Assembly (NCBI GenBank): GCA_009869945.1
Contig: WIXG01000079.1
Span: 1 to 64,000 of the forward strand
Source of the DNA: Mesaphorura yosii
Taxonomy: Eukaryota > Arthropoda > Collembola > Poduromorpha > Tullbergiidae
DNA: 64,000 nt
Direction of reading: 5' to 3'
Shown here: one piece after another, positions 1 through 15,200 of the stretch
Layout of the letters: each line of letters begins with the position of its first letter
Position numbering within the stretch: the first letter of the stretch is position 1
Program-made: the position numbers and the translations under genes
The notes under the pieces: model-generated
The model's database searches: none
What the model was told of the DNA's origin: nothing
What the model saw: the letters and a program-made list of their open reading frames with translations, nothing else

Positions 1-3000
1 GTTCGGGGGATCAAGTAGGACAAGAAAAGTACTGTGGTGTCACTGGTTTCAATTATCACCTCAAGTAGTACCCTTGTAAGGGTGAAAGTTGGAAGTCAAT
101 AACGATACTCAAGACTGAACTTCGTCTCTGTGCTAATGCAGTGAGATACTTCTTATGATCTTACAATCCATGAAATCCTTTTGATTACTCCATCAAGCAA
201 AGGTCTCGCTCGCCTTCATGTTTTTTTAACTTATTTTGGGAACCTACCCAAGTGTGCGCACATGAGCCATATTGCGCTTGCCAGTACCGCAGTATTCCGA
301 AGAGAATGGTGTTGCTGCGATTGTGATTGGAGCGCTCTTCTAAAATGATTTACAATTACGGCATTGGCAACGTCATCAAGAGTCCGTGGCGAAATTGCTC
401 ATTGTCATTGCCACAAACCATGAAGTCTAACCGCGTGGATCAGAGTCATCGACAGATATCGTCCATAGATGTGGATGTGGGCCAGATACAGGAAAAGAGT
501 TAAGACCCTCAAAACTGAGAAAACTACGGAGTTTCTCCAGTGCAAAGCACCATGTATTTCTTGCCATGTCATCTAGATCTCAGTTCAATTCCCGCAACAA
601 CAAACTATAATGGACTGATCGATAAGGATGTTGGCTGTTTTTTTGCTGTAAAATGCGCGTTCACTCATAACGGAGAAGCAAGGAGACCAGTTAGTCCCGT
701 ATTAGCCAGCAAATAATAAAAGTATCCTGATATTCTGGCAAGCTTAGCGGCATACCGGCAATAGTGTGCGTTCCAAGCGTGTACCGCGTAGGCTTTGCAA
801 ATGACAGGCGTGATACGGATGCGGAGGTGTTGTGCTTGTGGCATTACATTGTTAGAGGTCTGCCGAGTAATGTGCATACTGGGTAGGTGTTGGTAATGGC
901 TATAAAAGGCTGAGGTTCTTTAGTCTTTTCCCCACACTTCATTTTCTCTTAGTACTAGTCGGGGTACTGATGCGAACACGGATTTGTGTTTAGGAGCTGC
1001 GTGAACCGGCGAGTTGTGTGAGAGAGACTGGCAAGTTGGCAAAAATAGTGGAGGTAAAGCACTCGTTCACGCTTCTATTCCCTTTCCAGTGATCCTATAC
1101 GGAGATATCAGGCGCTAATACATTTATGTCATACGAACATATGTAGCCTCTAACGTACCATCTCATTTCCTTATTTCTCGCACTGGCTCTAACTCTCTTA
1201 GCTCATCGGGGCAGGATCTGCCGTAAACCCGTTAATATTTAGAAAGCAGTTTAGGGCGACTCAGGAAAAGGTTGAAGCCGTTTCTAAATAATGCAAAGTC
1301 GTAATGGATTGGCATCGGTACAATAATTTCCCTGCTTATTGAAGGATGGATGGGAAACGCAGTGTAAATAGGCGTTATTTATTGAGTGATCAAAAGTCAA
1401 GGCTTGAAAATAAATTCATCTTTCAATATTACTTCGCCTGCGTTTAGATTTGGGCCTGGATTGGCGGTGATATTATTGGAGGCCTCACTGCAGAACTCTC
1501 ATGTGTACGTGATGCGTGCGGCGGTGGTTTCCGTTTACGCGATTGAACTCTGCATAAAGTACATGCTGTCATTCTTCGACACAGCCACACGCTTGCTTCC
1601 CACTTGGAAGGGGAAAAGAGGAAACATTGCTCTTTACTTTTGTAGGAGATAACTTTTATTTTTTCCTTTCTCCCAAACTTGAAACTTGAAATTGGAGCAG
1701 AATGTATAAGTTTCAGTTTCCAAACAAGACATGCAGACTAGGTTTACGTGTATTGAACCCTGATGCGTTCTGATGAGGTTCACCTTGACTGAGTACACTC
1801 CCCAATGCCCCAACGCAGTGGTATCAGTTTAGAGAGGCAAAGGCAATATAATCAATGCGGTTTCCGTATGATGATTTGGAAACAAATTTTCTAGTCACGA
1901 TTTCTCCTTTCTGCCTCTTCGTTTTCTCTCGTGCAGCTAATACCCGGTGCGTGAGAGGTTGCAAAATAGTTTCTATCTACAAGAGAACAACAGAAACATT
2001 CGAGAAAGCGAGAAGCCGCAAGAACCAAACCGGTTAATGCAATAATGGGTGTCTGTTCACTGCGGCAACATTACACCTCGGACACAGGCACGGGTCCGGG
2101 ATTCTGCAGGCGCTGGCTAGCTAGGGTGAAAGTGGTACAAACTTATTTATTCAGCATGTATAATATTTTAAAATGACTTTCCACCTCCGGCATTCGCCAT
2201 TCGCTCCTCTTGCCTTTGCTCTTGACTCGTATTCTGTGGCTAATCCTAACCAAAATCTCTTGTTATGTAGAACGTATAAAAATAAAACTTCTGTGTTTGC
2301 GGACTTGCAAAAGTTGGTCGACCATGCCACACTGCCACGGCCATCTTGTTTATCCAAATAATGCCGGTTCCAGAGGGAATTAGAATACAATGCTAAAACT
2401 ATGGCTATGGCCAATCAAGTAGGAATGCTTTTATGGCAAGTTCACGTCAGTCTCGGGAAATAAAAGTTTTGATACGATCTTAAGATTCAAATCCAATCAA
2501 CCCAATTCCCCGACACAAACCAAAGCACCCACGCAGAATATTGTTCTTGAAATACTTTGAAGAGATTTTGGGTTGTTACTAAAGTTCTAGAACAGTATAA
2601 AAGGATTTTGTTTAGAAATATCAAATATCAGGGAATGAACAATAAAGATTATGTTTCCCGTTTACCACCCGCCAGCATAACCAAATCAAAATTGAACCAA
2701 ATTCCCCACAGAGGCAGAGGAAGGCGGATTTCTTGTCGCCATTCTAAAGTTTCTTTGTGATAAGAATAAAACAAGGGAAAGGCGCTACCACAGCCATGTA
2801 ACAGAACAAGAGTACTATCAGAAAGTATCAGAGTATCAGAAAGGTAACATAATAATAACGTATTTAAAACCATGTTACATGAAAAGTTTCTGCGGTTTCT
2901 TGGTGGAAGTGAAAGTAACTTTTTACTTTACTCTGCCCTGCTTCGGACTGGCTGGCTTACAAGTTCACCTTTAAACTCTTTGCTGGCTTCTGAAGCAGGC

Positions 3001-3125
3001 AGCAGCCATTCTAGCCCTCTTTTACTTTACGTCAATATGAAACAACGAAACTTTGCAGCGGCATCAGCACGGAGATGAAGTTACAGTTCAAAGTGGAGGA
3101 CAAGCACAAGGCATGCGAAACTTAC
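1..3125 (-). other. side intron 10, 5' part (donor side); rest outside window
   Basis: I see no exon matching the expected YAPVC linker or Ig5, so the next exon should lie beyond coordinate 1. Short frames on both strands show no family resemblance. A TATA-like sequence on the plus strand at 899-908 and a 7 bp hairpin (AAAGTAA/TTACTTT, near 2912-2929) are the only notable items. Confidence 0.75.
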
Positions 3126-3285
3126 ATTTAACTCGCAGATGAACTACGTTACTCTGAGACAGGCCTTCATTGTTGAGTGCGTTACAAGTGTATCTTCCGG
3201 CAGAGTGACGAGTAATTTTCTGAAGGACGAGGCGGGTGTTACTCATTATGACTCGTTGACTCGCGTTGTGGCGAAGCTCGCGACC
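3126..3285 (-). CDS. side: side exon 10: second half of Ig4, last exon in window
   Basis: The acceptor is TTTTTGTTTGCAG and the donor is GTAAGT after GTT AAA T (phase 1). The 160 nt exon enters in phase 0 and encodes [34 protein letters not shown] with Cys475, and [19 protein letters not shown]. An NAS sequon lies at Asn448. The trailing T should combine with the next exon to give a Tyr codon, as in the family's YAPVC linker to Ig5, but no such exon is visible in 1-3125. Confidence 0.95.
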
Positions 3286-6200
3286 CTGCAAACAAAAACA
3301 CAAGAGCCCATTACTGCATTGATTCGTCGAGTGCAGCTGCAAGATTACAAGTACAAGCTCAGTGATTAGCGATTTATCTTAATTAAGTCAAATTAAAAGC
3401 TTCCAAGTTTTCATCGCTATGGTGCGTGATGTAATGCGACTCGAATTCCAAGAAATTCAACTTCATACCCATACACGCAATAGAAAGAGAACGTACTATA
3501 TCACCAAGCTATCATTTGGGGCAAGACATGCAATATTGATTCATTGATCAATGACTCCTTGTACAACCATCAATTTGGATATTCATGAATACCAAAGACG
3601 AGAGCCATTGCCCTCACACCGCGCGAGAGTGAAATCCAAAATGATTTTTACTATTTTCCGTGAAAAACTTTTGTTTATTTATGTGTTTGCATGCACTTTG
3701 ACTTCTTTAACTTGTAAACCTGTACCAAGTCAAATTGCAATTGATAAGAAAGTTTGTACGGTCAAAAGCCGACGTTCTTGAACTGCCTAGTTCAGGGAGT
3801 CTTTGCAATACAAAGAACGCACAAGAAAGTTTATTCCGAAACATGATCGTTCATACTTTCCTTCTTTATTACCATTGCAAATGCCTATAATTTTCTTAAC
3901 TTTTGAATGCACATGCAATGCGAGCTTGCCTGGCCAGAACTAACTTTGGAACAACACTCACCTGGCATGGAGGACTAGCAGATAAATCATAATAATGTTT
4001 ATTAACCCGTGCTCAGACAATCATGCAAACTCGCACACGTAACACACAAATGCTGGGTTTGTTAAGGGTTATTAAATAGTAAGTCATCATTGCTCGTGAG
4101 TGATTTCACCGCTTCATGATTCAATTTGCGTGCTGCGATAAAGAAAGTGCGTAATATGCGCGTAACAGATTTTAGAACAGTGCTCATGCTCCCACAAAAA
4201 TGATAATAATAGCATAAGCATAGAGTACGAGAAAGTTTTGATTAGCAGGAGTTTTTTCACTACTGAATACAGCTTCTGTTCCATTTCTAAATTGCGCCGC
4301 TTTCACTGTTTTTACTGTTTCACCTTGTTTAGTAAACCTTCAAAAGTTTACAAGACAAGCGCTGCTAGCCAAGACAGCGCTGCTGACTTCACTTATTCTC
4401 GCTTCAAAAATATGCTAAAAGTGCGGGAGACACAAAGTAAAAGCAAAAAAAAAATGATTTTTTTATGCTACTGAAAGAAACAATTTACTTAATGAGAGTT
4501 TCCCTCAACTTTTGCAGTTTCTTCAACTTTAGAATTTCCTGAATACAATGGAGAAAGGAAGCGCACTGAATACGTTCGCGAACTCGGTATTGTTATTTGT
4601 CATGACATATTGTTCTGAAACGATGCACTTTTATATTTAAAATTTAATTAAACGCAGTTCTAATAAAAGATTGCACTTTCTCCTGCACTGCGATGCAACC
4701 GGCTTCACTTGATGGCTATTTTGTACACAAAGAAAATGGCTGATTGATCCCACCACCGTTGTCGTTGCAGATATGAAAAATGTTGGATAATTTCATTGCA
4801 CTTTAACGATATCATGGGAAAAGTTTCAAGTCAAAGTCTGACTGAAGTCATCGACAGTGACAGGGAGGCAAGACACTGACTAAACCAAACCTCAGCATTT
4901 CCTGGGTTCTGGGATGCGCCATTGTAACCATTTGGGTTCCACGCTTCGATTCAATGTCGCCGTTGAAGGTAAATGCATTGTTATTATAAGCAACTCCAAG
5001 CAGAGATACTATAATGTAATTACCTCGTGAAACCAAGTGAGCTTTTTGTATGGAGGATTTGATTTGACAGAACACTCAAAGTAGACGTCATCGCCTTCCT
5101 TAATGTCGTCTGCAACCAAATTCGATCCTAATTGCATTGTGACACGTGGTGCATCTATTCAAATGCAAAAAACCGTCACACTAAAACTCTTCAGTTTAAT
5201 GCTTAAATCAATGCGGCCAATTCGACTATATAGTGACAGCAGTACAGGGTTACTTACAATGCACGTTCAGTCTCCATCGATCCTCCATGGCGCTGTTTGG
5301 TATCCACAAGTTTTCACTTCGACACGTTAGAATTTTTCCATCGTCGTCCACCGTAGGTATTAAGTTCAGGATACTTCTTGTGACATTTTTGTCGTCAGTG
5401 CTGGGCTGCTAATTAGAAACAGAAATTAACACCGGGAGATTAAGACATGCGCAAGAGCTATGATCTTGCCAACAATGTGCATTGGTTCGATTCACATGAA
5501 TGGAAGAATTATGAAATTAATTAATTAGATTAGCGTCATCATGTTACATTACTCTGAAATCATTTAATAATTTGAGTAGTTTGAGCTGTTTGGAGTCTTA
5601 CTAACAGCATATAAACAATGTAATGCGTGCATGCAATGTGAACAGTCGAGCGACAACCTCGCTTTTAATTGATATGGAATCTATTAGAATTTGACCTAAA
5701 CTAGATATCCTATACGAGATGAGCTCAAGCAAATTTCTGTTTACTCAAGAAAAAGAAAAGACTGAATCTTTGCACAATTTGAATTATAGTATTCTTTCTC
5801 AAACGCATGGTTCCATTTTGAAATCCTCACTTTTACATTATGGAGCTTCGAATAAATTAAACTTTTTTTATTCAGGCCATCAAATGAAATTGTGATTCGC
5901 AAAGTGTCTATTGACAAGCCGTTTTCGCTATCATTCTCTTTTTGATTTACACATCACCAATTTTTGCCAAGTGACAAAGTTGTGATTTCTTTAATTGGCA
6001 ATTAGATGCACTGTGGTGTGATAGCGCGCTACAAAGAATTCTTTATGCTATAAAAGTTCATAAAACGTTCATAAAATGAAAAAATATGAATGCAGAAAAG
6101 GAAAAACTTTCATGTCAATTAAAAATCAAGCTTTGGAAAGTTTGTACTTTTAAGTATAAAGTCAGTCAAATGCAACGTTTTCATTTCAAAACTTTCTAGC

Positions 6201-9200
6201 GTAAGTCAGAGGTAAGTTAAAATAAATTGTTGGAGCTTTGATCTGGAAGAAACAAAAATATTGACTCTTCAGTTGCATTTTTGCCTGCCGTTGCCGATTA
6301 GTAGCTCGAAAAATGAAAACTGGCAATCGCAGTCGTTTGGAAGTTAAATTGAAGCTCATTTGCAAACGAGTGTGTGGGAGTATCGCTCCCACTCTCAATA
6401 CAACTATGGAATAGTTCAAGGTTGTTGAAAGAACTTACATTATGTGGAGTTTTCTTAATTTGCCGACTGTTTTTCCACCATGAAATTGTCGCAGGAGGTC
6501 TTGACTGCATGTAATTCATAGCAGCATTAGTACACAAATTAATAATTATGCACAAAAGCAACAAACTCACCCCAGTGGAAATACACTCAATGTCGTAGCG
6601 TTTTTCGGCCAATAAATTCGCATCCTTGGTGGTAATTGAGACAGTGAGAGGACGAACTATGAGAAGAAATTGTAATTAATTAATAAAGGCAACAGCAACT
6701 CCAGCTTCACCGAAAACTGGGCATTCGAGTAACATTAATGTCCTTCCTTCCTCCAACCAGTCTTATTATTGAATTACACGAAGACTGAACACAATCATTA
6801 TCATTTCCTGCAGAGCATTCGCCTTGCCATCTTGCACTTGCAGCGAAAGAAAGTTTGACTGAGACTGCAAGAATTTCTGACGCCCGTCTTTCTTACCAAC
6901 GCCTTCTCATTCAATGTCAGTGACTCGTCTAATCTCTGCTGTGGATTCAGACTTTCCTTTCCTTCAGCAGAGGTCGAACGTGAAAGGACAAAATGCTCAA
7001 TGCGTCGATGGGAAGTGTTAATCTAACGACATTACTGCTTAGCCTTCGTCTTATCTTCTCTCAGCATACCCAAGCCGAGCTGTCACTACATTTTTCCATG
7101 CCATCCTTCAAAGGGAAATAAATCCGCCAGCCTCAAATCCAGGCAAGAAAAGTTAGGCAATTGACACCAATTCCTAATTAAGTTATCCTTTCGCCAGAGC
7201 AGACCAAGTTTCTCCTTTCCTTCTTTGACTTTACTCTACTCGCGTCTTGGTGAAAACAAAAGAAGCAAGTTTGTCACCTTTCAATAGCAAAGACTTTGCA
7301 GCATTTATCTCCTTTAGAATCACGAAGACAGTCACAGAAACTGTGACACATCTGGATTGCGCTCTAATCTCTAAAATCCAGTCACTACGTTTCAAGCAGG
7401 CAGACTGTTGTGTACGTTTAAGAAGAAACACTGTAGCGCCTATCTTTAATCTTTGTTTACCACAAACGGAAAAGGATCAATCGAGGGTATTTGGTGCTGG
7501 TCTTCGATTTCTGAAGATTAACACAATGACAGATTCTGCATGCGAATGGCATGAAATCCGTGCGTCTGAAACCAAAGGAGCCTTTGGCAATTGTAAATGA
7601 CGAATTATGAATCAGAAGTTTGCACGTTTCGAGGCTGTTCATGGTATTGGGTTATGAACTAAAGTCGTTCCACGGACTCCTAGTGCGTGCTCTACAAGGC
7701 GAAGGATCAATTCCTAGTGAGGAGCACGAAATTCAGTTGTTATAGAAAATAATGAATAACTTTCTCTTTTCTCATTTCCTCTCTACGCTTTGGACTCTTC
7801 CTCCTGCAGAGTAATATTTTCCTTTCCTCCAATTTCTTTACACTTGAATGAACCGCAACACAGGCCGGTCAAGGGGGCCTAATAATAGCAATGTTATCCC
7901 AATTTACGACAAATGCCAGTAGTACTTTCTGCCTGTCTCGAGATAACGAGGTTTCCTTTGAAATATATCGTGCAAAAAGTGATGAGTTGATCAGATGTGA
8001 AAATTGATATTGATCTTTGGCCAACGTGTAATTCGAATCACTTGTCATTTCGTTGGAGAGCGAGAGTGACTTCAATATTGTTCTAACAACGACGAGCAAC
8101 GCGAGTTTAGCATGTAGCATTTTTAGCATGAAAAATGACTTGTGTTCGGTCCCTGCGAAGGTGTTTACTTAAAAATTCAAATTCAAGATTCGCTGACTTA
8201 CGATTCAAATTGAGGACCACCATCGACGACTGTGGAACGGTTTTGTTGGTGTTCGACGCTTGACAAACAAATTGAGCATTTAGATGATGCCTCTGCAGCG
8301 GTTTGTAATTTAAGTGATTAACTAGAACACCATCGGTTCGATCCACCCAATGCCCATCAATCATCTCGTTCTCTAGCCACCAACTAACTTTGGACTTCGG
8401 GAAACCTGGAATCAAGCAAGTAAAGCATGCACAACGAACTCAATTTTCCGAGCGAGCGAGTGGATATGATGCTCACAACGCAACTGTCACTGAATAATTG
8501 CACGCACGTTTTAGCTTCCTGAGTGCACTTTGCCATTAATTTTCACTACATTTCCATTTTTCATAATGGCAGCAAATGGCAAATGCATACAAGCACGAGC
8601 TAGTCAAAAATTTCACATTTTCGTTCCCAACACTGTTTAATTGATAAGATTTCGATGGCTGGAGACAATAGACGGGAGGGCGATTGCATTTATTATGTGG
8701 AAGTTGATTATTAGTGTTCACGCAGCGCCATTAATTATAATTCACCAGTAATTATAGAATTGTACGCATATGCAGGCGATTTTTTTGTCTCGTAACATTG
8801 ACATTCTCGGAAAGAACGGCTTTCTTTTCAGACTGACAAGAAAAACATCAGGTGGAAATGGCATGAATAATTGAAAAGTAATTATCTTTCTTCCTTTGTC
8901 ACATACAGACGAAGAATGAACACTTGAAATCGTAATTAGGAAAACAAGAGAAAGGTCAACTGTTTACTGTCTGCCGTGTCTTCGAAAATACCTCGAAATG
9001 TCACGCTCGTGTCTGCCGAGTGCAAAGTCTTTCACGATTTGGAACTGAAAATGTGAACGTAATAATGTAACTAATGTTGTCCTGAAGAGACCGGAATCAT
9101 GAATTTCAAGTTCATCACAAGTAACCCGTCAAGTTAAAAGTCAGGGTCTTAACCCATGAACCTTTTCTTTATTAATGTTGTTTGTTAGAATCGCACTATG

Positions 9201-12200
9201 CGTGTGTTATGCGCACTTCAATGCATTGATTTTGGTTCGTTTGCTACACGCACAGCTGAGGTACGGTTTTTGTGTGAAAATGAGAGTCGACATGAGAAGA
9301 TAAAGTACCACTTATTGTTCGAAGACTGCGAGAGACAATACACAGCACAGGTTTGCCATGCCCTCCCCTGAAGTCAAGTCAAGTCAAGAGAAAGTGGATG
9401 GGAAGTCTTAAGTTAGTGTCTGCAATCTTATTGCAATGGGGAATAGGCGAAGATAATGCAGTGTAATAATGAACGCCTTCACGTGCTTCAATGCGGTTCC
9501 TCTTTGTGCATATTTCTTCAGCCACACGATGGCTGCTGCCACGTTTGAGAGTCTCCTTTTCTTCCCGTTATGGCTGAGCTTCAGGAACATGATAATAAAA
9601 TAGCGTGAAGGGTTGCAATACGACTGCCACGAGACCACCGATAAGTAACCGATAGTAACCGCGCAATGCAGTGCGTGGATGTGACGTGACATGTCTTCCG
9701 TATGCATAGCGCATATAACTTTATTACTGTTACCGAAACACCGAAAACACGTTTCTACATATTTACTCCGTGTGTTGTTGCCCTGTGTTATCGACCATCC
9801 ATTATTTTATATGTCCGTACATTGTTCGCGAGCGGCTGTGTGTTATGGCCACAAAGCGACTTTCCAGTTGTACATAAAAAAGAAAGTCCGAAAAGAGAAA
9901 GCCTTCCATCTTCCTGAGCTTTACTGACAAATTGAGAGGTCATGGTGGATTTGCTATATTTACTTTTTCTGCGTGGCTTGGTGCAAAATATAGCATTATC
10001 ATCATCATCTACCACATACGTTAGGGCATCATCTACCAGGCACGTTCAAGACCGTTGGCAGTTTGTGCAGGAATGAGAAAAAGAAACAAGAAAGGTTTGT
10101 TATCGTCAGCCCATGCGGAGAGAATGATGAGCCCCAACAGAGTTTAATTGGGTGACCGATCAACATGACCGACCGAAACAAATGGATTTCCGAAGGATTT
10201 CTCTCACTTTCTCTACTCTCCTATTTTCTCCGCTTCCACAATTTTTCATGATTTCTTTGCCATTTTCTTACTGAGAAAATCGGGGCACTGCTTCGCTCCT
10301 CAGGTACAAAGGACCTTCTCAATTCCTGTTAGAGTGTCCTTGAGGTTTTTGAGTTAAACAGCTGGAAAACAATGTGGCAGTGACAATCTTGATTGTGACT
10401 TCAGGAGATACGTCGTCTATCATTTCGCTAAAGGAGTCAGTTTCTAAATAATTCAGGTTGATATGCCTTTAGGGGGAAAAGACCATGAAATGCGTTTTCT
10501 ATTATCATCTTTATTTCCCTGAAACGCAACCTATTTTTCGGTTTTAAATAATCAATGTACGTTAGAGATGCCTTCCTGGAACATGCTATCAAGCCAAAGT
10601 TTGCAATTCCTTGGGTTAGCTGTAGCAAAATAACAAGCACTTAATGGGTCCCTGCCTGAACGTTTGTTTCGTGAAGGTTTAACTGAAGCATTCCAAGAAC
10701 TTGAAGCGGTAAAGGTGGACTCTTCTTCGTCGGAGGCTTCTTCCACATTATCGGTTCAGCCAGTCCATCACTGTCTTCATTACATTTTGTTGTCACTGAA
10801 AGGTTGACTCAGAAATCGCGCTGAGTTCTTAATTTTATTATTCAAGGACATTCAAAGACGGAGGTCGAATTTTAAAGTACATCGTCGCAGCAGGCACGAC
10901 CTCACAATCTTAAAAATGGGTCACTCAGGAAGCTTTCCTTATTTCAAGTTTCCTTGTTTAATTTCCTTGTTGCAAAAACTTATTGCACCTGTCCGGGCCC
11001 CGCTGCGAGTGAGCTCGGGGTTGATGATGTTAAGAAAATTAAATTATTTCGGTAGTAACTTACCTCCAACTACCTCACATGTGAGAAGAAGTTCGCTACC
11101 CTCATTGTAAGGCCCAATAACAGTTGAAGCAATCCCATTGGCATCGTATATCACAGGCTTCATAGGAGGCACTGCGTAAAGACAAAACAAAGAAACCATT
11201 AGTATATATATTTTATCTGTGAAAGTCGACCATAAATTTTAACGTCATGGTTAAATATTGAAGAAAACATTTCTCGGAACGCATAAATATACACCGTGAC
11301 CGCGACCTAAAGAAACTTGTAGCAACAGTGCGAACTCGATGTGCGTAAAATAAGCTATGATCATAAAAGCAACCTTTCAGGAGTGATTATTAGCTAACCC
11401 TTTCCCTTCCTTGTTTCGAGACTGTTTCAATTTGTCAATTTCAGAGTCGATTTCTTGGCAAAATGACGCAGCCGCGACGCTACGATAGCTGATTCTGCTT
11501 TCATGTTTGTATTAGTACAAACCAAATCTCGTCAGCGTACTCGGCTTAAACTTGGCTCTTTACTCATTCCGCTGAAACCAGAATCTGTGATTCTTATAAA
11601 TGAAAGTTTTATTGCCTCTGGTCGGAGAAACCGCTCTCCGCTCAAATTACCTTTGGATGACATGGAAATCCTTTTATACGTCTGCTTCCCGCAACTTTTT
11701 ATTCCAATTCTCGAAAAATAAAATGTTTATTCAAACGTACACTTTAATTCTTTACTCTGCAGAATAAATATTGGCATATAGCTAGCTGTCACGTCTTTGT
11801 GGCTCACGCTCATTGTGAGCTCGATCTCTTTTTTCCTGAAGAATTGGAAGAGTAGGTGGACGGATACTTACTTATGACGCATGATGAAGTCAGCAAAATT
11901 TAAATTTGTTATCTTTGCGGATAAAGAAACAATTTCACATCGAGAAATTTAACGCACAAGGGACTCGAATTTCCTTATCTTTACAGCTGAATCATTTACG
12001 GCCTAAACAATAGAATGGCATGGTGCGAGCATGGTCGCAATTGGAAGTTACACGTTTATTACTCTGTCCCTGATTCGGCTTGGTAGAAAATGTTTAGAGA
12101 TCATAAAACCTAGCATTTTAGTACAAGAGTTGCAAAAACACGTTGGAAATCTTCGGAGTTTTGGTCACTTATGAGCTAGAATGCGAACGACAGGAATTCA

Positions 12201-15200
12201 TTCGTCCTACTCCCCGCTGAGTATTTTTGTTACGAGCGGCCAAACGACTAAAATATTATCTCGCCTGATGTCTCTTGTTGTAGGCATGGCTGAGGCGTGC
12301 TTTTAATGAAAGCAACGTCCAGCTAATCAACATTCCTATGTGACTTTTGTTTTACAACTCCTTCGCTGACTACACTACGAAACTACAACCGTGCCTTAGT
12401 GCCTCGGCCTTTCTCTGTTGGCCTGCTCCTGTCCCGTCGTCGCGCGTCTAGAGCTCATAAAGAATGGAGACACAACTTGACTCTTGTTTTTCCACCGGTA
12501 CTTTTGCTGCTTTGCTCATTGCTTTTGTTTTGTTAGTGGTTAATGTTCACTACCCTATTCCGATAACGACTTCATTAGACTAGCAGGTATTCTCGTACAT
12601 ACGCGAATCCGACGGACCAAAGTGCCAGTCTGCATGAAGTTAAGCGAATGCAACGTTAATTGTCATGTAGTGCAGTGCACTCTTTCCGTCTTTTTCTTTT
12701 AGGCTAACATCACGGTTGGGTTTACATCCTAACCGTAATTAATTTTCTCTCACCCGTGTCACATCATTTTCTTGCGTGCGGTCAGAATTGATATATACAT
12801 TGCGCATCTCCCGTTGCAAAATGGCTTTTAAACTTTTCCATCAATGCAAGCAATAGGCTCCCTCCTCAATTTACTTAATTTTCAGTGTATCCATATCAAT
12901 GTGTCCCCTTGTACGCCTTGAAAAGCAAAATCACACAAAAGAAAGAAGCCAAAAGAAAAATGAAAAAACTTTCCGTCTCTAGAAAGAATAATTGGATTAG
13001 ATACCGCAGCTTCCAATATGAGGAAGAAAGAAGATATGAAATAACATAATAAAACTAAACTTTTCCAAGTGCACGAGATGGAAAAGAAAGAAACGCAAAA
13101 TCGTATTTTGTTTTGTGGACAATTTTTTGTCCTTCTGCCACGCTCTTTCAAGTGTGAGAACACGAAGAAAAGTTGGCCGCAACGCCACGGCCAAAGTACA
13201 CGGCCTTTGACTTGGCACTGATTTGTTTTTAACATATCAGAAAAAGAAAACTAAACTTTGGAGTAAGTTGCACGCGAGTAGCAAAGACTGAAAGTTCAAC
13301 TCAGAAACTCCACGTCCGAGACCTTTCTTCTCGTTTCCTGGAATTCTCACGCTGAAGGGCAGTGCTACATTCTTGTACTTGAGACTTACCAATGATAGTC
13401 AAGTTGATTCTACTGTTTCTGGTTGGTGAATTCTTGAAATCAACTCTACACCGATAAACTCCACCATCATGTTGTTTTAAATCACTAATGAGAAGATGTG
13501 CTGGCTCGGACATTGCTTGAAAATAGACGCGCTCGCCCATGTCGGACCATCGCTTGGCATCCGTCGACGGTTTGTCACGAACGTCGAATCTGTGAAACAA
13601 AAACAAAAAAATATCATGTCATTAAGTTATCATTAACAGAGATCTGTACGTGCATTGCAATGCCAAAGGTAGAAGGTAATGAATTCTAGTCCAAATTGTG
13701 GTAACGCGGCAAGTCTCATAAATTTCAATTTAATCTCGGTTACGAACTTCGCCTTGCATGGCGGAGACGTAAGGTAGTTTAAAATACATTTGAATCTCAA
13801 TTTTCAACTCAACTTTGTGCCGCATTCCGCGTTCGGTCGAGCGAGTAAAGAGAAAGAATTATTGTTGTCTTTAATAAATTTAGGCCATTATTTTAAACTC
13901 AATTGAGCAAGAACAAAGGACGAGCATGGAGCGGTGGAGCAGGAAGAGAGCGAATCTTTGCGAAGAGAAAGTTGAGAGATGAATGTGACCTACAAAAATA
14001 AAATAGTGCGGGAAGTGAACGAAAGATAGAAAGTTAAGGCAATAAGTAAAAAGTAGCCAGCCAGTCTCCACACCGTGGCCAAGCCAATCTAAAATGAAGC
14101 AGGAGAAAGTCCTTCGCAGTGCAATATTTCACGTTAGTTTCTCTCCGTTAGTCCGCAACTGCTTCACTCGCTTACACCCTGATGAAGTGATATATAAAAC
14201 TCCGTTCCATTCTCTCCACACATGCACATATAATTTATTTCGCCAAAATAGCATTGTAATGCAGTTATCTAAGTAAGCAGTTGTCAAGAAGCAGAAAAGG
14301 TAACGGTGCCGGGCACCAGGAGAGCCAGGCACACAGTTGACATTTCAATAGCATAGCTCGCCGGACCAGCAACGTGCTTACACATTGTATCTTTAATATT
14401 AACTTGAGCATAAAATGGGAAGTTTTAGGAACCATAAACTTAAAATGAAAAAATGAAAGAGATCGCCACTCCGCGGCTTCCACAGAAGGAAAGCTATAAA
14501 TTGGGTTACGCATTTTATATATTTAACTTAAAATTGAACCTTTACAAGATAAAGTGCGCCTGGACACAGAGTCTTTGGCCGACTACAGTCAGCACAGCAC
14601 TGGTTATAGCCGGTCGTCTCAGCACCAAGTTAATTCGGCACTACGTAATGTAACGTGGCAGAGAAAGTTTTCGATGAAAAAACGCATACAAAGTGTGGGA
14701 ATAAATTTCTTTCTTCCGCACTTGAATTTTAAGGACTATTTCTTATCATTTATTTTTCTCCTTCGTCCAATCGCTGGCGCACGATGGTCGCAGCTCTGGT
14801 TGAATGGTATTACTTTTCAGGACATTAAACATTATTTTAATATTCAATTAAACTTTTTAAATTATTAAGACATCCTTTACTTTCTTGCTGAACTTTCTGG
14901 CTCGCTCCAACATTTATATCTCTTTACGACTTTGTCGTTGCCAGTTTCCCCGTGCTTGCCATTGACCGTATAATGAAATTGCGTGAATACGATGCGAGTC
15001 GCAGTCGCACCCACAACGTATTCTGAAGGCATTGGTCTTTTGGCGACGGCACGCTGTTAAATAAATGCGGAGTGTAATCTCATAACACCATTAGATAAGT
15101 ACTAGCCAACTATCAATGTTACATTTGATAACTCGAGCCAAGCATGGAAGGGGCGAAGTAAATAGTCGTTAACATGATATAACGCCCATAAAGATTAATC

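Noticed and set aside
4848-5075. Minus-strand frame of 75 codons reading through exon 9 into intron 9
   Set aside because: Only 5024-5154 is coding, in another frame; the true exon ends on GTAATT and joins exon 10 in phase with the family sequence.
8330-8350. tRNA B-box-like GGTTCGATCC
   Set aside because: It lies inside side exon 5 and is explained by its coding sequence; no A box or stems pair with it.
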